From positions 15,314,001 through 15,378,000 of the forward strand of contig JAMPIQ010000001.1 of assembly GCA_024699855.1 (NCBI GenBank): a DNA stretch of 64,000 nucleotides, in the 5' to 3' direction. A model generated the notes under the pieces. It was not told where the DNA came from, searched no databases, and saw nothing but the letters and a program-made list of their open reading frames with translations. Both the position numbers and the translations under genes were made by a program. This DNA is from Aphelenchoides besseyi. Lineage: Eukaryota > Nematoda > Chromadorea > Rhabditida > Aphelenchoididae. Shown piece by piece: positions 1-9,653 of the stretch (its first letter is position 1; each line of letters opens with the position of its first letter).

Positions 1-3000
1 AACCTTTCCATTTTGTGACAGAATCGAAAACATCCGAGCAACACCGTTGGATTGAAAGATTTGACGAGTCAACGGCAAGAACTGAGCGATCTGCGTTGTG
101 AACTGAGTTGTTTTCGTTGTCGTCCAATTTGAGCAGATGTCAAGTTGAGCAATGCGACCGTTGAATGAGCTCAAATAAGGACTCAAGTCTCTCAGCGGAA
201 CAATACTACAAAGCCAGATTTAAAGAGCTAAAAAGTAGCAACATACTTGTCGACGCTCTTTAAATTCTGTTGCAGTTCGTTCAGCCATTGACATAACGTT
301 TGCGCCAACTTGATCAACGGCCATCCACTTTCTTTCAATTCTTTGAGATCCGTGAATATTCGCGCTCGGATTCTTCTATCGAATGAGTCTTTGGCATCAA
401 TCTCCATCTCATCGTCTTTCGATTTCAAATTCAAATCCACAAATTTCGAGATTAGTTCGCGTACGAACGTCGGGCATTTCAACTCCGCTGGGTTGCTGTT
501 CGGTGATGCAGAAGACAACAAATTGAAAGTTTCGCTAAAAAGAAACATCAAAAAAAGAATCGCAAAACACACGTACGAATGAATCTGTTCGGCTAGAGAA
601 ACCAATTCAGAATACAGAAAATGACTCCATTCTATGGGCATTTTGTCCAGTTCGTTCAGAATTGTGTTCATTGCCTTCACATCGCCAGTAATTGTCGTTG
701 CTCCACCACTTGCGTCTCGATGTCGATTCGCCAATTCGATCGTCGATTTGATACACAAATGTGGTGGTTGTTCGGTTCCGTCAGTGTGGATTGTCGGATG
801 ATGAGCAGCTTGTAATCCACGAGCTCCCATCGATTTGTCCGAATGATCAACGTAATCGAACTTTTGCGGATCCAAAAACGCTCGTCGACTAGAACTCCCC
901 AATTTTCCCATAATTCGAAGTGCAGACATCGCACACAATTGATCTTGAGTGTAAAGTGCTCGCCATAGCCCTTTCATCAAATCGGCTCGAACCGGAGACA
1001 TATGATCGTAGAAATAGTCGGGTTGAAGATTGTCAACGCACAGCTCTAAAGTTCGAAGACCTTAAAGGACAGGTTTGTTTTACCACACTGAATCGTTCAG
1101 TTTACCTTGTTGAACAAATGGCGGTATTCCATGTAACGCACAGACCAGTGGATCCATGAGTAAGGGCAAATAAGGTAAAAGTGATGATAATCGAACGGGT
1201 ACAGTCAAATACAACTCAACGAAAAGCTCGTGAATTGGCTGCTTATGTGAACCGTTTTGGAAACGATTGAGTTGTTGTAGAATGGAAGGTAGCAACGGCA
1301 AAAACTGTTGATACAAGTGATCGTGGGAGCCGGTGCCAATTGAACGAAACAACGCTCTAAGCAAATGAAAGTAGGGAGGTGGTTCCCGCGAACGGAGAGC
1401 CAATTGAGTTGATTTGGCAACAATTTGATGAAGAAAAGGCTACGAACGAATTGGTATAGATTCTCAACTTTTCAACTAACCATAAGCATTTGTTCATGTT
1501 CCGAGTTCTTTTGTTGTGCCTCAGCTCCTGCACCACGTTGTGCGTTGGCCAATTGACCGGAACGTGAAACGGCGGCGAAAATTTGTTTGAAAATTCTCAA
1601 GTAGACTTGAGTTATGTCATGATTGGAGACCATATCGGGCATAGTCCGTAGCATATGTCGCATGAGAATGCTTCCGGCAACTGTTGAGGTTTTTCGTTTC
1701 TCGTCCAGGAATTGATTGGAAACCGCGTGGATCGTTGGATTAGCAATCAGACGGTCGATAAAGAATCCGACTTGCTCGGAAAAAATTCGTTTGAAGATTG
1801 AAAGTTCAACGTCGATGAACTGAAACAGCAAAGCTAATTGAATTCAAGCTAAGAAAACCATACGATACTAGCAAACATCTCCATTATCTCCACTTCGTCT
1901 TTCTGCATGAACTTCATCTGATTTGCACTTTGAGCGTGTTGAGCAACCAAACGAAAAACATCAAAAGACCGAAGAACATAAACAAACAGATTGGAATACA
2001 GACGCCTTTCATCGTCCATTGATGAGTCTAAATTGAAAGATGTGGACGAGTAAATTTAAAGGGACGTACTTTCTGTTAGATGACATTTTCCCAAATGATA
2101 GCAAATGACTTTTGATGCTTGAACGATGATTCGAATAATCGATCTGCATTCTTTCATGTCCATCGGCGGTCTTTGCCGTGTCGATTGAACAGCAAATGAC
2201 TCGGAATCACGAAGATTCTCAGTAGTTGATTGAGTTGTAGCGGTAGATTGAGCTAATTGGTTGGTATGAGCTTCACGTTTCGTTTTTTCAATAGCATTCA
2301 GTAATTGCGGTAGATAGTACTTGGCGATGATCTCTGCTTTCTTAGTCAATGCTCTCAACGCAGACATCAACACATCTCGTGCCTAAACAATTGGTCAGAC
2401 TTTACTGAAAACATTCAAGCTTACCGGTTCTTTTTTCTCGTTCTCGGTATTAACCAATGGCTCACACAAGTTCATTGTCAATTTGGCGTACATGGTTTGA
2501 TGAGTCGGGAAAAGTTGACTGTCGTGTATGCAACGAATGCAAAGCTTGTAAACACTAAAAGAGAATTGTTCAGCAATTTTAACTTGTCGACATACTGAAG
2601 AAGCATATCATAAGTCAGATTTATTCGCAAGTGGTGAAGCAAATCAACGAGTTGTGAGTAGAGGAAATTCCTCAAACTATCTTGACTTGTCAAGGTTTCG
2701 CCCAACAAAAAACGATCGGAAGTAATTCGTGGAATGATTTTGACGAAGTGCGGTCGTAGATGTTCATATTGAAGAAAGATTTTGATTGCGATCATAAACT
2801 CTCTGCGTGATGTAGTGACTTGCGGATTCAATAGTTCGAAAAGATTGTTAATCGAATCGACCATAACGCTCAAATTCTCTTCGTAAATTGGCAGTTGCTA
2901 GATACGAAAGATCACAGTGAACAGTGAAGGGAAACCTACGGTCAGTTGCGGATATTTGCTCATGTAAGCCATGAAGTTCAAAGACCGAATTTGCGAGACA

Positions 3001-3104
3001 TGGAGCTCGTTGGTCAACGACAGATCGAAATTTGTTGCTCGTTTTGCTACAATCGAAATGTATCTGATCAAAATGGGCATCATTTCGTGCAGTTTTGTGG
3101 TCAT
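1..3104 (-). CDS. trr-1: TRRAP/Tra1-like PIKK-family scaffold protein, partial
   Basis: TRRAP is the giant HEAT-repeat adaptor of SAGA and NuA4/TIP60 histone acetyltransferase complexes in the nucleus; it binds activators. About eight exons are readable on the minus strand. The best stretches are 1080-1403 (LLRALFRSIGTGSHDHLYQQ and PVRLSSLLPYLPLLMDPLV), 228-1001 (ADLMKGLWRAL...SALRIMGKLG) and 2594-2897 (FLLGETLTSQDSLRNFLYSQ, LVDLLHHLR). All match the N-terminal third of TRRAP in order. The C-terminal FAT and pseudokinase part lies beyond base 1. The first TRRAP-like codons are at 3104 (ATG) or in frame from 3152. This point aligns with roughly residue 210-220 of the human protein, so the usual N-terminus is missing here. 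Introns are 40-60 bp. Identity is confident; the start is not. Confidence 0.88.
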
Positions 3105-3134
3105 TTTGTTCGAGTGAATTAATAAGGGACTTAC

Positions 3135-3560
3135 TGTTCCACTCCATTTCATCCAACAAGCGCAAACAACAACTCTGTTGATGCGGAAAATGCATGAACA
3201 TCTTCTGAACTTTCTAAGATAAAACCGCCGATTAAAAGAAACAACTCACTTGCCACTGGTTTCTGGAACCAGTGAGCCCTTCGGAAAGACATCCAATAGA
3301 GCCTTGTAGATGTCGAGGTCCTTGTGCAAACCGAACTCTTTCATCTGCTTCATTGCCGAGTTAATGAACTCAACGTGACCGCGTTCATTTCTCGCTCTCC
3401 TTTTGAACAGCTCTGAAAACAAGTCAAAACAATGACAAAAAAAGGAGACTCACCATTAGCTTCCAAGAACATTTGTTTGTTTCGATTCTCCTTCGGAATC
3501 GATCGGAAGTGATCGTCGATGTGAATCGAACCGACTTCCCGATTCGGATTGGCCGAAATG
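3135..3560 (-). pseudogene. ECSIT: ECSIT-like 5' gene fragment
   Basis: ECSIT is a mitochondrial complex I assembly factor and Toll-pathway intermediate. Three exons read as ECSIT: 3454 to about 3560 (HIDDHFRSIPKENRNKQMFL), 3250-3412 (ERGHVEFINSAMKQMKEFGL, then DIYKALLDVFPKGSLVPE) and 3135-3213 (KVQKMFMHFPHQQSCC..LLDEME). The junction of the second and third exons is out of phase with canonical GT-AG sites (two bases left over, while the next exon needs none). No start codon in good context is visible upstream. The gene stops at a GTAAGT only 30 bp from the TRRAP-frame ATG, and no later ECSIT exons occur in the window. It lies head to head with the L18a-ubiquitin gene. Probably a broken or rearranged copy; a split gene or misassembly is possible. 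Confidence 0.65.
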
Positions 3561-3689
3561 CTCGAAGCAAAACGTCACAAGACCAAACGTGATTTGGTGA
3601 TCAGATCTAAAGGTCCAAATTAATGGAAGCAATCAAAAGAACTTATTCAGCATCTCAATCGACAATCATACGCGATTTTAACGGAAACC

Positions 3690-3884
3690 AAAATTGCCGT
3701 TTGAATCGCGCGTTTTGATCGACACGACTTTCGAACGGAAAGTCGATCGTTTTCTTAGGTCGTCTGTTAGGTCACGGCGATCTTCAGATTCGTCATTTTC
3801 GCGACTTTTACTTTTCCATTTTGTTTTGCTGTGCTTCCCGATTTATTATTGAGCTTATTTGCTTTCAGTTTTTATCCAAGGAAA
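3690..3884 (+). promoter_or_regulatory. Promoter region of the L18a-ubiquitin gene (source of later copies)
   Basis: This stretch lies between the ECSIT fragment and the L18a ATG. It contains a block (about 3728-3825) beginning CTTTCGAACGGAAAGTCGAT and continuing through GTCGTCTGTTAGGTCACGGC and CAGATTCGTCATTTTCGC. The same block recurs inverted at about 43085-43180 and in part, direct, at about 44733-44810. A pyrimidine-rich GCTTTCAG just before the ATG (3861-3868) would suit trans-splicing or a 5' UTR intron. Confidence 0.5.
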
Positions 3885-4953
3885 ATGCCGATTAAAGCGT
3901 CTGGAGAAGCGGTGAGTATCCTCGATACTGTTTCGCAAACTCCAAAAACCATGAAACTTTTCGACCAAATTTCTTGTTCTCATCTTCGCCATTTCAGTTG
4001 AAGAAATTCGTCTTTGCAAAATCGCGTTACTGGTACTTCGCTTCGCAACTTCGTCGGGTGAAGAAAACACACAGAAAGATGATCTCATGCAAAAAGGTTT
4101 GTTCACGTGCGTTCGATTGTTCTATTTCGTTCTTTAGGTCTTCGGGAAAACGCGATGGATCAAGAACTTCGGAATTTGGCTCCGATACGATTCACACACC
4201 GGGCATCACAACATGTACCGTGAATATCGCAATGTTACAATGGCTGGAGCGGTTACTCAAGCCTACCGTGATATGGGTGCTCGTCATCGGGCACAAGCGG
4301 ATCGCATCCAAATCATCAAAGTCCAACGTATTGAAGCTGGTGAGTCCATTAAAAGATTCCTTGTTTTGATTCCTTGTCTTTCAGCAGATACGAAACGCGC
4401 TGGTGTCAAAAAATTCCATGACGCAAAGATCAAGTTCCCGTTGCCTCATCGTGGGAACAGTATGCAGATCTTCGTCAAAACACTCACTGGCAAAACGATT
4501 ACTCTCGATGTCGAGGCCACTGAAACAATCGAAAATGTCAAGGCCAAGATCCAAAAGAAGGAGGGAATTCCACCGGAGCAACAAAGTTTGATCTTTGAAG
4601 GTAAGTTAAAAATTTTTGTTCCTTAAACAGCAGAAATTTCAGGACAACCGCTCGAGAATGGACGGAATCTCAGCCAATACAATGTTCAAGCAAAAACGAC
4701 TCTGCATTTGCTTCAACGGCTCAGGGGAGGCGTCCTTGTTGAGGAAGACGAAAACAATCGAGCCATTCAAATTTACGATGAAAACATCATGGTGCGCGGC
4801 CTAAAAGCGCTCAAAACATGGATGTCGAAAAACGCAAACCAATTTGCGATCATTTTCTTCGCAAATTTGTCCGCTCGTATGATTGAGAAGCAGATTTATC
4901 CTTCCAATAATCATTGCGCTGTTAGCAATGGTACTGGAACAGCATTGCCGTGA
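3885..4953 (+). CDS. RPL18A: Ribosomal protein L18a (eL20) fused to ubiquitin and a hydrophobic C-terminal tail
   Basis: Exons: 3885-3911, 3998-4096, 4138-4339, 4385-4600, 4643-4953, all in phase with GT-AG introns. The N-terminal part is eL20, a core 60S protein ([50 protein letters not shown]). The usual last ~20 residues of eL20 are replaced by GNS and then a full 76-residue ubiquitin from [15 protein letters not shown] to LQRLRGG. Ubiquitin has Lys 6, 11, 27, 29 and 33, but position 48 is Gln and position 63 is Ala. Leu8, Ile44 and His68 are kept; Val70 is Leu. After LRGG comes a ~75-residue tail: acidic VLVEEDENN, a basic helix and hydrophobic FAIIFFANL. Known ribosomal fusions place ubiquitin first, so this order is reversed. 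Deubiquitinase cleavage after LRGG would free the tail and leave L18a-ubiquitin joined (inference). A polyadenylation signal AATAAA is at 4981. Confidence 0.9.
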
Positions 4954-4968
4954 TGAGCTAATTTATTT

Positions 4969-6408
4969 TTAAACTAATGGAAATAAAAGTTTTACATCGA
5001 AGAATTTGAATAGAAAAGCTTTGCGATTTTCGTACGGGAGTTCAATGCTTTCTTGCAGGACCCGTTGGTTCAAGTCGCGGTTTTTGTTCCGCAAAATGAC
5101 GCTCTTCGGCTTGCAGAACATGTTCGACAACTGCATAATTTGAGGTGAAAACGTTGCACTGAAGAAAAGTGTTTGTCTGTTTTCAACCTAAAGACAACTA
5201 GCGCATTATACAGCTTCAACAGAGAGTACTTACGGATGGAAGAGTGACCATTCTTTGAACTTCAGGCATAAACGACGACTTGAGAAGTTCATCGGCTTCG
5301 TCGAGAACCAAAAACTTCAACTTATCGTATTTGAACTGAAATGACAAACACAATAATAGAAGAAACGATCGAAATGGTACTTACGAATTGCGCTTTACGG
5401 TCATCCGAACTCATGAAGTCAATCAGCCGCCCCGGTGTTCCAACCAAAATGTCGCGGCCTTTCTGGTAAATGGATTCTCTGTCACATCGAAACCGTCCAT
5501 GATCAATGGCATAGCGTATTTTTGGAAGTTGCGCGGGAACGAGTAGTTCGAACGTCGAATGTTGTTCATAATGATCTCGTCAAACTCGGCTTCTTCCCAT
5601 TTTCTGAAAACAAACTCGTATTTCCAAAGCTAGAAGTTGTCCACTTACTCAATGACAGTCGGAGGCTCGGGACCATTTTCGACGGTTTGTCCATCCAACG
5701 AGTAGAAGACTTTGGTTCGTTTGTGCTTCTCGTCTTCTTTGAAAATTTCATCGACACTGCGTTTCACAGGAATGTGAGATGGACGAGCTAAAAAATTGAA
5801 CTAATTTTGAGGTTTCTACGATTCAAACTTACAAATTCGATCCATTTCGCCACCAAAGTTGTAACCACCCGGACGGCTTCCATTGTCATTGTAGCCTCTT
5901 CGACCGCCACGAAACGGTGGACCGTTGTCGTAATCGTTGGATGATCCTCGACCTTCACGATAGGAATTGCCGCCGCCGACGTTTGAACGAGCATTGTAGT
6001 CGTTGGATTGTGGACGATAATCGAAACCTAAGAACATCAAATGAACAATTGGAACAACAAATCTCTGACTTACCTCCTGGACCGCCATGAGAAGGTGGAC
6101 CGTCGTTGTAGCGATTGTCGTAATCGTTGGATGATCCTCGACCACCACGATAGGAATTGCCGCCACCATCATTCGCAGGACTATTGTAGTCGTTGGATTG
6201 TGAACGCTGATCGAAAGCTGAAACAAGAGTGGATTACTGATTGAATTAAGGGATCTTTGATTTACTGTCTCCTCGTCCGCCTCCTCCTCGGCCTGCGCCG
6301 CGAAAAGTCCCTCCACTGGAGTCTTCTGTAGAAACAATGTTCAACGTCAAATGTTGCAAACAAGCACTCACCGTTCTGCATGCCACCACGACCACCACGG
6401 AACGCCAT
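4969..6408 (-). pseudogene. DDX3/Vasa-like DEAD-box RNA helicase, internally deleted and C-terminally truncated
   Basis: Exons (descending): 6372-6408, 6266-6325, 6074-6217, 5833-6027, 5649-5787, 5385-5603, 5234-5335, 4969-5187. The N-terminus is RGG/Gly/Asn-rich, with two exons that look like tandem duplicates (both contain QSNDYN and GRGSSNDYDN). Then the Q-motif region reads EKWEEAEFDEIIMNNIRRSN ... QKYAMPLIMDGFDV. Directly after this, near 5480-5500, the frame changes and the sequence resumes at GRDILVGTPGRL, so motif I (AxxGxGKT) and motif Ia, over 100 residues, are absent. The straight frame stops at 5423-5425. DEAD (LVLDEADELL) and SAT (FFSATF) motifs follow in later exons. The reading frame then runs into the 3' end of the L18a-ubiquitin gene and stops at 4969, so the whole helicase C domain is missing. 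It cannot bind ATP normally. Family confident; non-functional inferred. Confidence 0.8.
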
Positions 6409-6901
6409 TTGAGTCGATGGATTACCGAAACGAGTACTTTGATTAATATCGATAAATGCAACGCAAAAACCAAAAGACAAGGATTTACACAACAGTCAAG
6501 TGTTACAAGTATAGGAAGAACGGACAAGGAAGTTTAAGAGGCCGAGAACATTGATCGAGCGTTCGAAAGAAGTCACAGATGCACGGATTGTCGCGAAATC
6601 AAAATGAAGAATCGAATTGCAGGAAGAATTCAAAAGACAAACGAATCTCTCGAGACGTCTTTAGCGACAAACATCGATTTGAAATGGTCAGATCGATAGC
6701 GAAATCGTCGAAAGTGCGAATCGACTTTTGGCCTAAAAGATTCGCTTTCGCAACCGACACCAAAACAATCGTCGTTTTGCAGATTGCGTTGTTTATCACA
6801 GACCTATCGCGCTGCCATTTCGACTCGACGGTGTGTTCAACCTCCGACTCAGTTCTCTTTGGCGCGTCTTAAGGAAACAACAAACGAATGGTGCGCTACG
6901 A
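6409..6901. other. Divergent intergenic region
   Basis: About 490 bp between the helicase remnant (-) and the Pol5-like gene (+). Open frames exist on both strands, but none shows family features or splice logic. It presumably holds both promoters; no TATA-like or repeated element was recognised. Confidence 0.4.
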
Positions 6902-8493
6902 ATGGCGATTTGCCTTTTCTTTAAACGATGCGAAGGAGTGAGTTTCAGCCAAATGTTTTCAATTGCTCTTTAGATTTCAACTCAATACGAAGACTACGTT
7001 CTTGACCGTCTGATTCGAGGACTGGCGACTGGAAAGACGGCTTGTCGCTTCGGCTTCTCGACCGCACTTGGCGGATTTCTCCAAACGTATCCCGACACGT
7101 TGGACGTCGACGAGTTTCTGAAGTTGGTCGAGGAAAAGTTGCCGTTGAATTTGCAGAAATCGGTTGGTCCTTCTTTCTTTAACTCTTCTTATTTCGTTTA
7201 GGAAAACGTTGCCAATGGCATTGGACAACATTTGGCCTTTCTCTCGGCCTACGAATCTGCGGCTTTCGATTCGCAATTGAGAAAACTGGTAATTCGGCAT
7301 GTCGCTTTGTTATCTGATTCTCCGTTCTTGTCATTGGCGGTTGTCAACGCGATTTCCGATGCGGCTAAACGGCTCGACGCTTCGGAGTTTCAAAAAACAA
7401 ATTCTGCCGCAGATTCGTTCGTTAATTGAACAGCCCCTTTCGACAATCACTCTTCACGGATTGATTCTGCTCATCGATTTAGCTCCAGTGTTTCCGGTTC
7501 GTTTGATTCTGTCTAGTTCTGAATCGTCTTCTTTTAAAAGCTTTTATGTTCGGTCAACTCGGCAGTGTCTTCTGGAGGCCTCGAGATCAAGGACAAAGAT
7601 CACGAATCGATCATATCGTTGTTGAAGGCAAGCGAATTGTCATGTACGGTTATTATGGTTTGTAGAGCGCTGATCCCTCACATCGGCATGCGATTTGCGT
7701 CAAAATTCTCCGGTTGGGTGCCGACAATCACAAGTTCACGACGCTGCTCAGCGGCATCGTTAACAAATACGTTTGGGAGGGAGACGAAGCGAAATCGTGT
7801 GCTCGCTATTTCGATCTGATGGCAAATTTGTTTGCCGAAACAAAGTTTGGAAACGATCAGGTAACAGATAACTCGTATTCTTCTGTTCGATTGTTTAGGT
7901 TCTGCAATTGTTTGACACAAAGTTCGTGGTTTCTTGTCGCAAATACGCTCATCGTTCCGATCCGTCTTTTCGTGGAATGGACGCTGAATTGCTGAAGCGA
8001 TTGATGAGGCGAAGAAGCGAATTGAAAGCCAAGAGTTTGAGTCTAATGATCTATACAACTTCCTGGAGATGATCGATGGAGTTGAAGGCGGTGATTTCGA
8101 CACTCGAGTTGCTCTGCCGTTTCGTTTCACCGAATTTCTGATTTCCAAATTGAACAGCGACGATTACATTCGATTTGCTCAAAGAGTGAGTTTGCGTGTT
8201 CGGATTCACGAACTCTTCCCTAGGCATTCCGCCAAGATCACTGGTCGTATAAACGGTTGGTGGTGGATTTCGCTCAACGACCTTCCGGTGTCAAGAAATC
8301 GGTGCTGTCGAGTTTGGAGAAGAAGGACGAAAAGACATTCACTGTTGCTTGTGGATTGTTGGAACAAATCTTCAAAGTTCATTACAAGTTCAATCGTTTC
8401 GCTGAAGTGGAATTGAAGGCCACAGATGCGGAGATGTTGTTGGAGTTGTGTCCAGCTAAAAAGTCGACCAAAAACAAGAAATCGGATAAGTGA
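6902..8493 (+). CDS. Pol5/MYBBP1A-like nucleolar protein, short and frameshifted
   Basis: The start MAICLFFKRCEG (6902) splices in phase to an exon at 6975 reading YEDYVLDRLIRGLATGKTAC then RFGFSTALGGFL, the hallmark of the DNA polymerase V/MYBBP1A family (nucleolar rRNA-synthesis factors with alpha-helical repeats). Later parts read NHKFTTLLSGIVNKYVWEGD, KCARYFDLMANLF-type sequence and a lysine-rich end (CPAKKSTKNKKSDK). Two frame breaks occur: one in an A-run near 7392-7400 (removing one A restores FQKQILPQIRSLIEQ) and one near 7990-7996. One intron (about 7628-7668) appears to use a GC donor (AAG|GCAAGC). The product would be about 460 residues, far below the family's usual >1000. Either a decayed copy or sequencing errors in a divergent short homologue. 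AATAAA follows at about 8593. Confidence 0.5.
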
Positions 8494-9653
8494 GTTCGCA
8501 AACTTATGCAAATTCTCCTCTCGTATAAAAGGAGAGGTCTTTTACACTCTGAAGGTGCTGTTTCGTCGAATAGAAATCCTGTTGCCTTTCTCAATAAACC
8601 AAATCTTCTATGCGCCGTAAACAAACCATTTACGACAAAAATCAACAACCTGCAATTTTCGTTTGGATCTCGTTGCGCTTACTTTAACTTAAACTAAAAC
8701 ATGGAAAGATCGAGCCCACCGCACTCTGATCCAATCCTGTCTTCTTGCCATTGTTGTTGATGACTATCACAAAATAAAAGTGGAGGAAAAATTTGGATTG
8801 GTTGGAATATAGGTCTGAAGTTGAAAAGAACAGAAAGTTCGATGATCGCAAATGTTCTACAAAATTTATATTGATAATTCGGGTTGTCAGTGAAGGAAAC
8901 AGAAACAACTCTTACCTACTGCTACCTTCTAGTAATTGCGTTGATACAACACTTCGATTCACAGTCAAGAGCTTAGAAAGGAGAACAGTATAAGTAACTG
9001 TGGAACTAATGCACTCAGACGTTCGATCACTGATACGAAGATGATTAACCAGAATGCTCGTTTAATCTTTTGATTCCGTCCGGAAGGATGCCGTAGGGTA
9101 AAATCTTACGTAACGCAAATTTCCAATTTCGATTTGTTTCATCATTTCGAATTCTCGTTCTCGTCTTCTCGTTATCAGCAGCGAAATCCAATTAGTCATT
9201 TTGAGTGCGAGGGCAAATGCGAAAGTTCGTTCGATTTCCAGTTTTCGTCTGCTCGTCGCTCACGTCGATTGCGTATCAACGGGATCGATCTTGGCGGCTA
9301 AACAAACGATCGAACGACCAACGGAAAGTGTTTTTGGCCATTCGGCTCGATTTTAGTTCACAGCTTCACTTATAACTACCGACCTATTCGTTCGAACGAC
9401 AGTAACCGTACGGTTTGCTCTGATGCACAAAACAAACTACTCACTTAAAGTAGTCGGGATTACGACAAAACCGGTCACTTTTGCTTCTGCGCGCATCATT
9501 GGCGATTGCGCGGCGTGTTTTACGTTCCAATTGCCATCAGAAGATGCCCCTAAGGGGATTTGAGTCGAGAGTGAAAACAAGACGACGCAATCGGCGCATC
9601 ACATTCGTTTTTGTTTTCGATTTTTTCTCATTTTGCTCTTCGCCTCGATCGTA
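8494..9653. other. Intergenic region, no gene seen
   Basis: About 1.16 kb between two plus-strand genes. The first 120 bp hold the polyadenylation signal of the upstream gene. The rest has short open frames only and no recognisable coding, RNA or repeat feature. Confidence 0.4.

Noticed and set aside
228..1001. TRRAP with a membrane segment (Cys/Phe/Leu-rich stretch in the frame near 540-590)
   Set aside because: That stretch is a retained intron in the reading frame, bounded by GTACGT and TTTTAG; TRRAP has no membrane span.
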